58,214 bases of DNA from Flavobacteriales bacterium (GTDB lineage: Bacteria; Bacteroidota; Bacteroidia; Flavobacteriales_D; Sanyastnellaceae), in the NCBI GenBank assembly GCA_027491215.1, contig JAIXWP010000097.1, positions 1 through 58,214 of the forward strand. Reading direction: 5' to 3'. Below the pieces are notes generated by a model, which did no database searches, had not been told where the DNA came from, and was given only the letters and a program-made list of their open reading frames with translations. Made by a program: the position numbers and the translations under genes. Positions 25,549 to 38,080 of the stretch are shown one piece after another; within the stretch, counting starts at the first letter, position 1; each line of letters opens with the position of its first letter.

Positions 25549-26577
25549 TTACCACAACTCCCGCATCACTTTCTCCGCTTCTTTCTGCTGGGGGGTGAAA
25601 TGATCTTGCTCTGCTTTTGATTGCTCGATGGTAGGGAACCACTTCCAAACGAAGCCCCCCATAAACCAATCTTCATTATAACAATTCTCGATCAACGCAC
25701 GATAACAATTTGCTTGCGCTTCATAATTGATATTGCCATGCAGCGTATCTGCCCATGGATTGCGTCCACAATAATCGTCGCTTCGGTAGCCCCACTCGGT
25801 GAAAATGATTTCTTTCTTCAATGAATCACTCACTTGCTTAAAATGTGCTTTGTATTTCTTCCAACTCGCGTTCAAGGTATCCATCGTTGGAGTCGCCTCA
25901 TGCGACACTGGACCATACATATCGACTCCGATATAATTCAAATCATTCCATATCGGCAATGATTTTTCACTCCCCCAATTGCATGCGTAAATTAAATCGC
26001 CGTGATAAACATTGCGAACTGCCTTGATCAATCCTCTCCAGTAATCCGGGCGCTTTCGCGCCCATTGATCTACCTCTGTACCGATGCAAAACAATGGCAA
26101 TCGATTCTTCTCACTCAGTGCTGCAAACTCTAATATGAATCGAGTATAATCTTCTTCAAAGCTTTTCCATAAACTATCACTAGGATGATCGAGATAACCA
26201 ACAAATACTCCTCCTTGGAGCCATATCTGAGGCTTTATCATCGCTATAATGCCTTTTTCTTTTGCTAAATCAATACACACCTGTACACCTTCTGGCGTCT
26301 CTCCCCACCATTGTCCTCCACCACCCCAGATTAAATCCCCAGATCCATTTACAGAAAATGAAAAAGGCATCAACGAAACAGCATTGACGTTGTTATTTTT
26401 TAAATCTATAAATGAGATTAAATCGACACGATCTGGTCCGCCCACAAAACTGACGCCCTTCAATTTTTTTATCGGTGCCTTCTTTCCTTCATTTGATGAT
26501 GAAGAGGAATTACACATTAAAAAAAATGCTGCTATTGAAAATAGCAGCATTGTATAAATCAATTTTATCTTATTCAT
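25549..26577 (-). CDS. GH113-like TIM-barrel glycoside hydrolase lipoprotein
   Basis: The 342-residue protein has a lipoprotein signal (lipobox FLMC at about Cys22 followed by a Ser-rich tether). Its TIM-barrel resembles GH113 beta-mannanases and the phage GTA TIM-barrel domain: VSLMPFSFSVNGSG, IAMIKPQIWLQGG, FCIGTEVDQWARKRPDYW and IIFTEWGYRSDDY. The Glu in GTEVDQW and the Glu in FTEWGYR fit the acid/base and nucleophile of this clan. It is probably a surface or periplasmic mannan-active enzyme; the substrate is inferred. The ApaG stop lies 1 nt upstream of its start, so they are an operon. A perfect hairpin (26525-26551) lies in the signal-peptide codons. Confidence 0.82.
   Translation of the reverse strand: MNKIKLIYTMLLFSIAAFFLMCNSSSSSNEGKKAPIKKLKGVSFVGGPDRVDLISFIDLKNNNVNAVSLMPFSFSVNGSGDLIWGGGGQWWGETPEGVQVCIDLAKEKGIIAMIKPQIWLQGGVFVGYLDHPSDSLWKSFEEDYTRFILEFAALSEKNRLPLFCIGTEVDQWARKRPDYWRGLIKAVRNVYHGDLIYACNWGSEKSLPIWNDLNYIGVDMYGPVSHEATPTMDTLNASWKKYKAHFKQVSDSLKKEIIFTEWGYRSDDYCGRNPWADTLHGNINYEAQANCYRALIENCYNEDWFMGGFVWKWFPTIEQSKAEQDHFTPQQKEAEKVMRELW
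26525..26551 (-). other. Perfect 12-bp hairpin in signal-peptide codons
   Basis: AATGCTGCTATT, a 3-nt loop and AATAGCAGCATT pair without mismatch, about 27-53 nt inside the GH113-like gene. In mRNA it would lie at the edge of the initiating ribosome and could affect early elongation or secretion coupling. Confidence 0.65.
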
Positions 26578-26578
26578 C

Positions 26579-26965
26579 TTAGTTCATACTGAATGGCACT
26601 TCCAACTTGAATTTTGGAACGCGTACATGAAACAGTTGCGCATCACCCACTTTTTGCATCGAGTAAAAACCTTGCATAGTTCCTCTCAACGATTTCAAAT
26701 CACATGCCGACTGATACGTGTAGAATTCTCCAGGTAAAATAACTGGCATCTCACCCACTACTCCAGGACCTTCGACTTCACGCTTGATAGCTACTGAATC
26801 GAAGATGTACCAATGTCTACGAAGCAACTGCACAGGGAAATCATTTTGATTCTCGATGATAATCTGATATGAAAACACGAAATTATCAGCCAATGGATTA
26901 CTAATCCCTGGCTCGTATCGAGGCACCACGCTGATTCTTACACCTGATGTTACTTCTGTTAACAT
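26579..26965 (-). CDS. apaG: ApaG family protein (Co2+/Mg2+ efflux protein)
   Basis: I start at 26965 (MLTEVTSGVRISVVPRYEPG), the usual ApaG beginning, rather than 11 codons earlier. AGGAG lies just upstream, one of the few Shine-Dalgarno-like sites in the window. The 128-residue protein is a fibronectin-III-like beta sandwich with FSYQIIIENQ, LLRRHWYIFDS, EGPGVVGEMPVILPGE and the Gly-rich MQGFYSM segment. ApaG affects Co/Mg resistance in enterobacteria; its biochemical role is unsettled. A -7 box lies 32 nt upstream. The GH113-like gene follows directly. Confidence 0.92.
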   Translation of the reverse strand: MLTEVTSGVRISVVPRYEPGISNPLADNFVFSYQIIIENQNDFPVQLLRRHWYIFDSVAIKREVEGPGVVGEMPVILPGEFYTYQSACDLKSLRGTMQGFYSMQKVGDAQLFHVRVPKFKLEVPFSMN

Positions 26966-26997
26966 TAAAACTCCTATTCTTTTTGAATCGTAGACCA

Positions 26998-27005
26998 CAA
27001 AGGTA
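26998..27005 (-). promoter_or_regulatory. -7 box (TACCTTTG) for apaG
   Basis: On the minus strand TACCTTTG ends 32 nt before ATG 26965 and is the promoter for apaG and the GH113-like gene. Confidence 0.55.
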
Positions 27006-27065
27006 ACCGACGATTGTTAATAACTTCAATTTTTCCCAAAAAAATGTTTAATCCTCGATTCCTAT

Positions 27066-27073
27066 TACCTTCG
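27066..27073 (+). promoter_or_regulatory. -7-like box (TACCTTCG) for the DPP III gene
   Basis: TACCTTCG differs from TAnnTTTG at one position and ends 25 nt before ATG 27099. An A/C-rich leader (TAACCACCAAACA) precedes the start, as is common in this phylum. Confidence 0.45.
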
Positions 27074-27098
27074 GGCCACATTTTTTAACCACCAAACA

Positions 27099-29150
27099 AT
27101 GAAATTTAGTCGTTATGTCATTATCGGTAGCTTAGCATTGATGGCGTGTGGGTCAGGTGATCAACAACCGGCCGCAACCCAAGAGGCTAAAGCTCCAGCA
27201 GCTTGCGTAGACAATGATTCTACGTTCAAGTATGAAGTTGAAAGTTTCGCTGACATCCGCATCCTGCGCTACCGCATTCCATGCTGGGATCGTCTGACTC
27301 TGAAACAACAAGAACTTGTTTACTATCTCACTCAAGCAGGACTAGCAGGTCGTGACATCATGTGGGATCAGAACTACAAGCACAATCTTGAAATTCGTTC
27401 AATCCTTGAAAAAATCTACACCACTTACTCTGGTGATAAAACAGTAGCTGAATGGGTAGCCTTTGAAACCTATCTCAAGCAAATCTGGATGAGCAATGGT
27501 ATTCATCACCATTACAGTAATCTAAAGCACACTCCTAAATTCACTAAGACATACTTCTCTTCGCTTCTTTCAGCAACAACTACAGAATGTAGCCCTGAGA
27601 TTATGGAAGTTATTTTCAATCCGAAAGTAGATGCTCGCAAAGTTGAAAAAGACGCTGCTAAAGGTCTTGTAGAAAACTCTGCAGTAAATATGTACGGTGA
27701 TGATGTGACTACCAAAGAAGCACAAGAATATTATGCGTCACTTGCGAAGCCTGGCGACCGCGCTCCTCTATCGTATGGTATCAATGCGAAATTGGTAAAG
27801 AAAGATGGCAAACTCACTGAGGAAGTCTATAAGGTAGGCGGTCTCTATGGTACTGCTCTTGAAAAAGTAGTTTACTGGTTGGAGAAAGCTGAGAAAGTTG
27901 CTGAAAATGATCAGCAAGCTGCTGCACTTCGCAAACTAGTGAAATTCTACCAAACGGGAGATCTTCGCACATGGGATGATTTCAATATCCAATGGGCTGG
28001 CGCTACTGAAGGGGATATCGACTACATCCACGGTTTCGTGGAAGTTTACAATGACCCACTTGGAAACAGAGGTTCTTATGAAGCAATCGTTCAAATCAAC
28101 GATTTCGAAGCTTCTGATCGCATGAAAGTAATGATGCAGAATGCTCAATACTTCGAAGACAATTCTCCAATCATGTCGCAACACAAGAAGAAAGAAGTAA
28201 AAGGTATTACTTACCGCGTAGTAAACGTGGCGGGTGAATCTGGAGATGCTTCTCCTTCTACTCCAATCGGTGTGAATCTTCCAAACGCGCAATGGATCCG
28301 CACCACTCACGGTTCGAAGTCTGTGAGCTTAGGAAACATTGAAGATGCATACAACAACGCTCCAGGCGGTGGTATGCTCGAAGAATTCGCTAACGATGCT
28401 GAAGAAGTAGAACGCGCTAAGAAATATGGAAACATCGCTGGTAAACTTCACACTGCAATGCACGAAGTAATTGGACACGCAAGTGGCCAATTGGAAGAAG
28501 GCGTTGCTCCATCTTCTCAAACATTGAAAGAATTTGCATCAACGATCGAAGAAGGTCGTGCAGATCTAGTAGCGCTTTACTATGTAATGGATCCTAAATT
28601 GGTTGAGCTCGGATTGATGGAAAACCTAGAAATCGGTAAAGCTGAATACGATGGATACTTAAGAAATGGTATGCTCGTGCAATTGCGTCGTTTGAAACTA
28701 GGTGAAGAGATCGAAGAGGCTCATATGAGAAACCGCGCTTGGGTTAGCAACTGGATTTATGAAAAAGGACTTGCTGAAAATGTAATCGTGAAAGAAGTTC
28801 GTGATGGCAAGACTTTCATCGACATCAAGGATTACGATAAAATGCGTGTTCTTGTAGGAGATCTATTAAAAGAAGTTCAGCGCATTACTTCAAGCGGTGA
28901 CTATAATGCAGCGAAAGCTCTTGCAGATGGTTACGGTAAAAAAGTAGACGCTAAAATCCACAAAGAAGTATTGGATCGCAGCGACAAGCTCAACATACCA
29001 GCATACGGTGGATTCATGAATCCTGTTTTGGTTCCAGAGATGGATGCTGCTGGAAAAATCACTAAGATCAATGTAACTTACCAAGATAAGTTCGCTGATC
29101 AAATGTTGATGTACAGCAAAGAATACGGATTCCTTGCCCCTAAGAAATAA
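27099..29150 (+). CDS. Dipeptidyl-peptidase III (M49) lipoprotein
   Basis: This zinc exopeptidase removes dipeptides from the N-terminus of peptides. The 683-residue protein has a lipobox (SLALMACGSGD, Cys17). Its M49 zinc site is HEVIGH at residues 455-460, with the third ligand in EEGRAD (Glu484/485). The eukaryotic form has HELLGH and EECRAE, so the variants are conservative. Other family marks are TYSGDKTVAEW near the start and GSYEAIVQINDFEASDRM, the segment before the active site. Being a lipoprotein, it acts in the periplasm or on the surface. A strong terminator follows at 29177-29211. Confidence 0.95.
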   Translation: MKFSRYVIIGSLALMACGSGDQQPAATQEAKAPAACVDNDSTFKYEVESFADIRILRYRIPCWDRLTLKQQELVYYLTQAGLAGRDIMWDQNYKHNLEIRSILEKIYTTYSGDKTVAEWVAFETYLKQIWMSNGIHHHYSNLKHTPKFTKTYFSSLLSATTTECSPEIMEVIFNPKVDARKVEKDAAKGLVENSAVNMYGDDVTTKEAQEYYASLAKPGDRAPLSYGINAKLVKKDGKLTEEVYKVGGLYGTALEKVVYWLEKAEKVAENDQQAAALRKLVKFYQTGDLRTWDDFNIQWAGATEGDIDYIHGFVEVYNDPLGNRGSYEAIVQINDFEASDRMKVMMQNAQYFEDNSPIMSQHKKKEVKGITYRVVNVAGESGDASPSTPIGVNLPNAQWIRTTHGSKSVSLGNIEDAYNNAPGGGMLEEFANDAEEVERAKKYGNIAGKLHTAMHEVIGHASGQLEEGVAPSSQTLKEFASTIEEGRADLVALYYVMDPKLVELGLMENLEIGKAEYDGYLRNGMLVQLRRLKLGEEIEEAHMRNRAWVSNWIYEKGLAENVIVKEVRDGKTFIDIKDYDKMRVLVGDLLKEVQRITSSGDYNAAKALADGYGKKVDAKIHKEVLDRSDKLNIPAYGGFMNPVLVPEMDAAGKITKINVTYQDKFADQMLMYSKEYGFLAPKK

Positions 29151-29176
29151 ATCGAAAGAACAAATTTTGATCATAC

Positions 29177-29211
29177 AAGAGCCCTCCCAATTTCGGGAGG
29201 GCTCTTTTTTT
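29177..29211 (+). terminator. Rho-independent terminator of the DPP III gene
   Basis: AAGAGCCCTCCC and GGGAGGGCTCTT pair perfectly (12 bp, 6-nt loop) and end in a run of seven T. The last T is also the first base of the next gene's -7 box. Confidence 0.92.
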
Positions 29212-29218
29212 ATCTTTG
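29211..29218 (+). promoter_or_regulatory. -7 box (TATCTTTG) fused to the preceding T-tract
   Basis: TATCTTTG is an exact TAnnTTTG match that begins at the last T of the terminator and ends 4 nt before ATG 29223, predicting a leaderless transcript. Confidence 0.55.
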
Positions 29219-29222
29219 AATC

Positions 29223-29753
29223 ATGTCATCTACTACTCCATCTTCTGACTTGTTGTATTTCCTACAAAAAGGTCTTTCTAAAGTACAAGTGGACGAATTA
29301 GCAAGGCTCATTCGCGCTGATCGCAAAGCAATGAAGCAAATGGTAGAATATGCTACCATGTATGAAGACACAGTGGGTATGAAGGCTTCATGGATTATGG
29401 GCGCCGCATCGGTGCAAGAGAATAATTGCGCACACGCTCACCTTCCCCAAATCATTGATCGATTAGGCGCCGTGCAGACCATGGGCATCAAAAGAGAACT
29501 TATCAAAACAATGATGTTTTCGAATGTAATGGATTGCGAAAATTTAGGAACGCTTGTCGATACCTTATTTATGTTTCTGCGGTCCGCTAGCGAAGACATC
29601 AGCGTGAGTTATAATTCTATGAAGTTGATGAATAAGATTGTCAAACATATTCCAGAACTCAAAGAAGAATTCCATGACACCCTTTCGCATCAAATGGAAT
29701 ATAAATCTCCCACATGGCGTAAGTGCGCGCAGAAAATCACCAGAAAAAAATGA
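29223..29753 (+). CDS. HEAT/ARM-like helical repeat protein, hypothetical
   Basis: The 176-residue protein has no signal peptide and is nearly all alpha helix, with helix pairs of about 30-40 residues (ARLIRADRKAMKQMVEYATM, MKASWIMGAASVQENNCAHA, GIKRELIKTMMFSNVMDCEN, SYNSMKLMNKIVKHIPELKE), as in HEAT or ARM repeats. Such small proteins act as adaptors. I recognise no named family. The start is fixed by the -7 box 4 nt upstream. The convergent T9SS gene ends 8 nt away. Confidence 0.7.
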   Translation: MSSTTPSSDLLYFLQKGLSKVQVDELARLIRADRKAMKQMVEYATMYEDTVGMKASWIMGAASVQENNCAHAHLPQIIDRLGAVQTMGIKRELIKTMMFSNVMDCENLGTLVDTLFMFLRSASEDISVSYNSMKLMNKIVKHIPELKEEFHDTLSHQMEYKSPTWRKCAQKITRKK

Positions 29754-29760
29754 CGAAAAT

Positions 29761-32700
29761 CTATCGCAATATCAATAGATGTCCTTCATAGAGCTTAGGA
29801 GCTTCTGTAGTTATAAATCGAATACGAGCTTGCCAGAAATAAACGCCATCTGGAATAAAGTATCCCTCAGCACCTTGCTTATCTCCCACCCAAGCATCAC
29901 TTGGATCATGCGACTTGAATACAATTTCACCCCACTTATTGAAGACTGTAAATGTGTATTCATAAACTTCATCTCCACTCACACCTTGCACACTTGTTTT
30001 AAATACATCATTCACGCCATCACCATCAGGAGTGAATGTATTTGGTACGTAAAAGAAAAAGACTTCTGGAATAGTGATCTCCTGACAATCTGTGCTGATA
30101 CATCCAATATCATTCATTGCCTCGAGACAAACTGTAAAATCATTACCATCAACGGTATAAAATTCGAATGTTGGATCGGTTTCAGAAGTCGACCCCTGCC
30201 CCGCGAAGTCCCAATAGTATGACGTTGCGCTTTCGCTAAAATTCAAAAATGAAATGGTAGGTTCAAGAACTGTTGCTGCTCCCATCACGGCTGAGAACGA
30301 AGCCACAGGCGGGGATTGCACACATATCATCTGATCAATAGTTGCACTATTCACACAACCGTGAATATCGGTAATCTGTAGTGTAATATCATGACATCCC
30401 GTCGCATATAAAATAGTGTCAGCTAATCCACACCCCGATACGAGATATTGATCATTCATGTAGTACAAACAAGACACGCCTTGCGAAGCTCCTTCGTAAG
30501 TAAACTTAACCGGAAGAGGCGAACAGCCTTCTGTTACATCAACAGAGAAATTCGTTTCAGGATAGCCATTCACTTCAATGACCGTATCATCTGTATCACT
30601 GCAATATCCGCTTATAGTATAAGTTACCGTATGACTACCTACACCTGCAACCTGCGGATTGAATGTACCCTGAACACCGCTTGTGATGCCCAATCCAGAC
30701 CATTGCCCTCCTGTATCGTATGCTTCCAAATCAGCGATTGGATCGTAAATACAAAGCGGATTAATATTCGTAATCGTCGCATTTGGTTGATACAAAACTT
30801 CAACTTGCATAGTTTGGGACACCGCGCAACCAGCAGGTAAATAAGAGACTGTATGTGTTCCAACTCCTGCTACTTGTGGATTGAATAATCCTGCTCCATT
30901 TACAGCAGTTCCGGACCACGTCCCACCGGCTGGAGTTGCTTCAAGATTGAACGAAGCATCTAATGAGCAGGCATCTGCTGCAGGAGTGAGCACCGGTATT
31001 ATTGGGCCAATAAAAGGACCACCTTGTGCACTACCACTACATCCATAAGCATCAGTAATAGTAACAGAATAATTGTCTCCATCTACCAATCCACCGACGG
31101 TTCCAGTTCCTGCACTATTAAAAGAGTTTGCCAATGCATTTGCAGAGCTTGGAGTAAACGCATCTATATAATATGGATTTGTACCAGCGGTAGGTCCGCC
31201 GCCAGTAGCAGAAATATTCACTTCTCCTGCCGGACAATCTTCGGTAAGAATTACCTCTATTTCTTCCAATAAAGTGAAGCGAATCCACTGCCCGACGCTA
31301 AAACAATCGCCTACCCAATTGGTAACAGATAAGTCCTGAGAATTTTCATTGTACATCGTAATGGGCAATACATAAAATTGCCCTCCTGTAAAAACACTAC
31401 CTGTAAATTGAGCTAGAAAACTTCCATCGTTAATAGCGGTTGCAGTTGTACCTGCCATCCAATAACCCGCATAGCATGGATCGTTCAAGGGGTCAAGTAG
31501 ATTCGTAGGCTCACATGTGTAAATGAAATATCCTATATTGGGTTGGTAAGTAATTGTAGGGTCACTTACATCCACTGGAGGTACATATCCTCCCAAATTC
31601 TCAATTGTAAAGTCAGCACCAAAACAAACATGCGGATGCACTTCTACTTGACCATTAGTAGATGCTTCGTAAGTTCCTATTTCAGCAGGACAAGAACATG
31701 GAAATGGCTCTTGTATCGTGAACGTATAAACACATGCTGGATCTCCTGTAAAAGAAACATCTATGTCACATGGTGCATCATTCGGAACTAAGGAAGGAAA
31801 ACTATAATTGATAGGAGAAACAAATGGTGCATTGAATGTCTGTGTCTCGCCACTGCACGTTTGTACAATCATCTGCCCAGTTGAAGGAGCAAAGGAAAAA
31901 TTAATTTGTCCGCTTACTCCAAAAGTGACCGTTGTAGGATCACAACCAGTAACGTTGGCTGTATGGCTGTTAATGATACAATCAGGGACAAAGCAAGTTG
32001 GAGGTGCCGTGTAATTGGTTGTTACCACGCATGTAGGATCGGCCGAAAAGACAGCAGTAACATTGCAACTAGCTCCATTCGAAGTCAGATTCGGGAATGA
32101 ATATGAAATGTTGTTTGCAAATGGTGCATTGTATGTTTGTGTTGCGCCGTTGCAACTATTGGTAATAGTCAAAATACCACTCGTCGGAGCTGTTGACACC
32201 ACAATGTTTCCACTCAAGTCGAAACTATCATCAAGAGGATCGCATGCACTTGGAACAGCCGTCAAAGAAGAGATGGCGCAAAGAATGTCACAATTGGTAA
32301 CCCCCGAGCCTCCTGTTTGATTTGCTGTGATATTAGTTGGCTGATTGGAGAAATTGGTAATCATTAGCATATACCATTGCCCAGCTTGAGCATTTGGAAT
32401 ATCTACAACCTCTGTTGATGCGGTTGCATAAGAGCAATCAACACTAGCTGCACCGGCAAAGACTCCTGCACACATACTCGCTTGATCCGCAAAAGGCCCC
32501 CAAATAATAAAGTCAATATCTACACTTGCTGAGTTGGTCAGTGTAATTGTAACTGGACCTGTGCTACTCATATTCAAATAAAACCAAGCTGGATTCGGGC
32601 GCGTGAAAAGGCACCCGTAATTTGGACCCGCAGGAGCTGCTCCCGCACCAGTACTCGCTGGATATGTCACCCCACCATTGGAACAAAAAGGCTCCGCGTC

Positions 32701-32772
32701 AGCACAATTGGCTTGGGCAAACGAGCTTATGGAATACATCCCTAAAAGGAGAGCGAGAAAGTACTTTAGCAT
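29761..32772 (-). CDS. Giant secreted protein with gliding-type (T9SS type B) C-terminal domain
   Basis: The 1003-residue protein has a signal peptide (MLKYFLALLLGMYSISSFAQ). An N-terminal beta domain follows (ANCADAEPFCSNGGVTYPAS), as is common in Bacteroidota adhesin-like proteins. Two tandem Cys-containing modules of about 85 residues come next (roughly 170-355). There are then two GTWSG/FNPQVAGVG repeats near 595-730, a PKD-type domain, and a C-terminal CHU_C-type domain. The last begins FYVPNTFTPDGDGVNDVF and includes FNKWGEIVFKS and IPDGVYFWQAR. That tail is the type B signal for T9SS export. A role in adhesion, gliding or polymer binding is inferred. A -7-like TATTTTCG (32802-32809) precedes it. 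Confidence 0.88.
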   Translation of the reverse strand: MLKYFLALLLGMYSISSFAQANCADAEPFCSNGGVTYPASTGAGAAPAGPNYGCLFTRPNPAWFYLNMSSTGPVTITLTNSASVDIDFIIWGPFADQASMCAGVFAGAASVDCSYATASTEVVDIPNAQAGQWYMLMITNFSNQPTNITANQTGGSGVTNCDILCAISSLTAVPSACDPLDDSFDLSGNIVVSTAPTSGILTITNSCNGATQTYNAPFANNISYSFPNLTSNGASCNVTAVFSADPTCVVTTNYTAPPTCFVPDCIINSHTANVTGCDPTTVTFGVSGQINFSFAPSTGQMIVQTCSGETQTFNAPFVSPINYSFPSLVPNDAPCDIDVSFTGDPACVYTFTIQEPFPCSCPAEIGTYEASTNGQVEVHPHVCFGADFTIENLGGYVPPVDVSDPTITYQPNIGYFIYTCEPTNLLDPLNDPCYAGYWMAGTTATAINDGSFLAQFTGSVFTGGQFYVLPITMYNENSQDLSVTNWVGDCFSVGQWIRFTLLEEIEVILTEDCPAGEVNISATGGGPTAGTNPYYIDAFTPSSANALANSFNSAGTGTVGGLVDGDNYSVTITDAYGCSGSAQGGPFIGPIIPVLTPAADACSLDASFNLEATPAGGTWSGTAVNGAGLFNPQVAGVGTHTVSYLPAGCAVSQTMQVEVLYQPNATITNINPLCIYDPIADLEAYDTGGQWSGLGITSGVQGTFNPQVAGVGSHTVTYTISGYCSDTDDTVIEVNGYPETNFSVDVTEGCSPLPVKFTYEGASQGVSCLYYMNDQYLVSGCGLADTILYATGCHDITLQITDIHGCVNSATIDQMICVQSPPVASFSAVMGAATVLEPTISFLNFSESATSYYWDFAGQGSTSETDPTFEFYTVDGNDFTVCLEAMNDIGCISTDCQEITIPEVFFFYVPNTFTPDGDGVNDVFKTSVQGVSGDEVYEYTFTVFNKWGEIVFKSHDPSDAWVGDKQGAEGYFIPDGVYFWQARIRFITTEAPKLYEGHLLILR

Positions 32773-32825
32773 GGTTACGGTAAGGTCTAACTATGTAAAG
32801 ACGAAAATATTAAATGACAGGTTGC

Positions 32826-34154
32826 TTATGCTCCGCTACTGGGTTTTCCCTGACGATTGGCATTTCCGCCTGGTCGCTTTTTGAAAAACTTCTTTTTGCC
32901 ACCGCCACCACCAGGGCGACGATCATTTCGAGGTCCACCACCACTACCACCACTGAATGGTTTGTATTCAGGCTGTTCTCCAAGCTCAGGGGCAATGACT
33001 AATTTATCTACTTCTTTACCAATCAAGGTTTCGATGCGTCCAAATTTACTTTGTTCATGTTGACCTATTAGTGTAAATGCTTCTCCCTTTCGCTGTGCAC
33101 GGGCAGTTCGGCCAATACGGTGAACATAGTCCTCCGCATCACCGGGTACATCAAAGTTGATCACACAGTCGATAATATCTATGTCAATTCCTCTGCTGAC
33201 AACATCTGTAGCCACTAGAGCACTGATTTTTCTACTTCTAAAATCTAACATCACTTGCTCACGTTCCCCCTGCTCCAAATCACTGCTGATCATTCCTACA
33301 TTCCATTTACGAGACTTCAAATGATTATATAGCTTCGCTACATTTTGTTTTGTTGAAGCAAAAATGATGGTGCATCCATCCAATCTTTCTCCAAGCAATT
33401 GTGTGATGACTGGAATTTTTTGTTCTTCCTTCAACACATATGCACCTTGCGTAACACCTTCTGCAGGCTTACTAAGAGCAATATTTACTGTCACTGGATC
33501 TTTCAACAAACTTTTTGCAAGTCTCAAAACGCCATCTGGCATAGTCGCAGAAAAAAGTAACCCCTGTCTATTCGGATTAAGAGTACGAATAATGCGATTC
33601 AAATCGGGTGCAAATCCCATGTCTAACATGCGATCTGCCTCGTCTAGAACAAAATAATTCAATCTTGAAAAATCCACATATCCAACATTCATATGCGAAA
33701 TCAAACGACCTGGTGTAGCGATAATAAGATCTACACCTGAAGTGATAGCTCTCTTCTCATTGTTGAATGCATCTCCATCACCACCTCCATATATAGCAAT
33801 CGAACTCACTCCAGTAAAATAGGAGTACGCCTCAACGGCTTGATCTATCTGCATTGCAAGTTCTCTTGTTGGAACAATAATCAATGCTTTGGTAAAACCT
33901 TCTTCTCTGTTGGTAACAATCTTATGAATAATGGGCAGAACGAACGCTGCCGTTTTCCCTGTGCCAGTCTGTGCAATACCGATCACATCTTTACCTGATA
34001 ATACATGTGGTATGCTCTCTTGCTGAATCGGAGTGGGTGTAATAATATTCATGGAATCCAATCCATCCAATATCTCCTGCGCGAGTCCTAAATCCTTAAA
34101 ATCCAATGTGCTTCTTTTAATTAATATCCTCAAAGGTCTGAAAAAAAAAGCCAT
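32826..34154 (-). CDS. DEAD-box RNA helicase, RhlE-like
   Basis: The enzyme unwinds RNA with ATP, for example in ribosome assembly or RNA decay. All DEAD-box motifs are present: Q motif (TPTPIQQESIP), AQTGTGKT, PTRELAMQ, TPGRL, DEAD (VLDEADRMLDMGF), SAT and HRIGRTARAQ. The tail is Gly/Arg/Lys-rich (RPGGGGGKKKFFKKRPGG), as in RhlE for RNA contact. The start is uncertain: ATG 34154 gives an odd basic leader (MAFFFRPLRILIKRS), while TTG 34106 would give the family-like beginning M-D-F-K-D-L-G-L and sits behind a -7-like GACCTTTG (34131-34138). Confidence 0.9.
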   Translation of the reverse strand: MAFFFRPLRILIKRSTLDFKDLGLAQEILDGLDSMNIITPTPIQQESIPHVLSGKDVIGIAQTGTGKTAAFVLPIIHKIVTNREEGFTKALIIVPTRELAMQIDQAVEAYSYFTGVSSIAIYGGGDGDAFNNEKRAITSGVDLIIATPGRLISHMNVGYVDFSRLNYFVLDEADRMLDMGFAPDLNRIIRTLNPNRQGLLFSATMPDGVLRLAKSLLKDPVTVNIALSKPAEGVTQGAYVLKEEQKIPVITQLLGERLDGCTIIFASTKQNVAKLYNHLKSRKWNVGMISSDLEQGEREQVMLDFRSRKISALVATDVVSRGIDIDIIDCVINFDVPGDAEDYVHRIGRTARAQRKGEAFTLIGQHEQSKFGRIETLIGKEVDKLVIAPELGEQPEYKPFSGGSGGGPRNDRRPGGGGGKKKFFKKRPGGNANRQGKPSSGA

Positions 34155-34261
34155 TTGACTCTTTTGCAACGAATAAAGTCAGCACACCCTTATTAAAAGC
34201 CCCGAAATCATTGAAGATTACCGCTCAAATGATTGTATGCTGTGCATATCCTATCCTCCCC

Positions 34262-34269
34262 TATTTTTG
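34262..34269 (+). promoter_or_regulatory. -7 box (TATTTTTG) for the outer-membrane protein gene
   Basis: TATTTTTG is an exact TAnnTTTG match ending 6 nt before the TTG start at 34276. It supports that start over the ATG at 34237, which would lie upstream of the transcript. Confidence 0.5.
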
Positions 34270-34275
34270 CAGCGC

Positions 34276-37246
<2,971 letters not shown>

Positions 37247-38080
37247 TGTATTTTTTACAATAAGCAGTATTTGTTTTTCTCAAGGTTCTTTGGAGCATAT
37301 TTCGAAATTTGAAAGTCGTTTTGCTGAGGCTCGAGATATTGATGTCTGGTTACCGAATGATTATTCGGTTGATAAAAAATATGCCGTGATGTATATGCAT
37401 GATGGGCAGATGTTATTTGATGGCAAAAACACATGGAATCATCAATCTTGGGAAGCGGATTCCACTATGCAAGCAATGATCAACGCCAACAAAATAGAAC
37501 CGACAATCATCGTTGGGATTCACAATAGTGGCGCGCTTCGTAGACCAGAATACTTCCCACAAAAAGCATTTAACCTCCTCCCCTCTTCGACACAGGATTC
37601 ACTGAAAAATATCGAGTGGAAGTCTGGTCCACTCGCAGATAATTATTTGAAATTTATTGTTACCGAACTCAAACCATACATCGATTCACATTACAGCACT
37701 TACACAGATCAAGGGCATACGAGTATTGCAGGCTCGAGCATGGGAGCTTTGATTTCCATGTATGCTTGCTGCGAGTATCCACAAGTATTTGGGAAGGCCA
37801 TTTGTATGTCAATGCACTGGCCTGGAAGTTTGCTTATAAAAACAGACATAATCCCTTTCGCTCTACTCGATTACTTCGAGCAAAATCTTCCCGCCCCTGG
37901 TACTGTTCATTTCTATTTTGATCACGGAACACAAGGCCTAGACGCACGATACGGCCCTTACCAAAAGCAGGCAAACAAAATTCTAAAAAAGAAAGGCTAC
38001 AAGAAAAGACACTTCACCTCTCGAGTATTCAAGAACACCGACCACAGTGAAAACGCGTGGAGAAAGAGATTTCTGGATCA

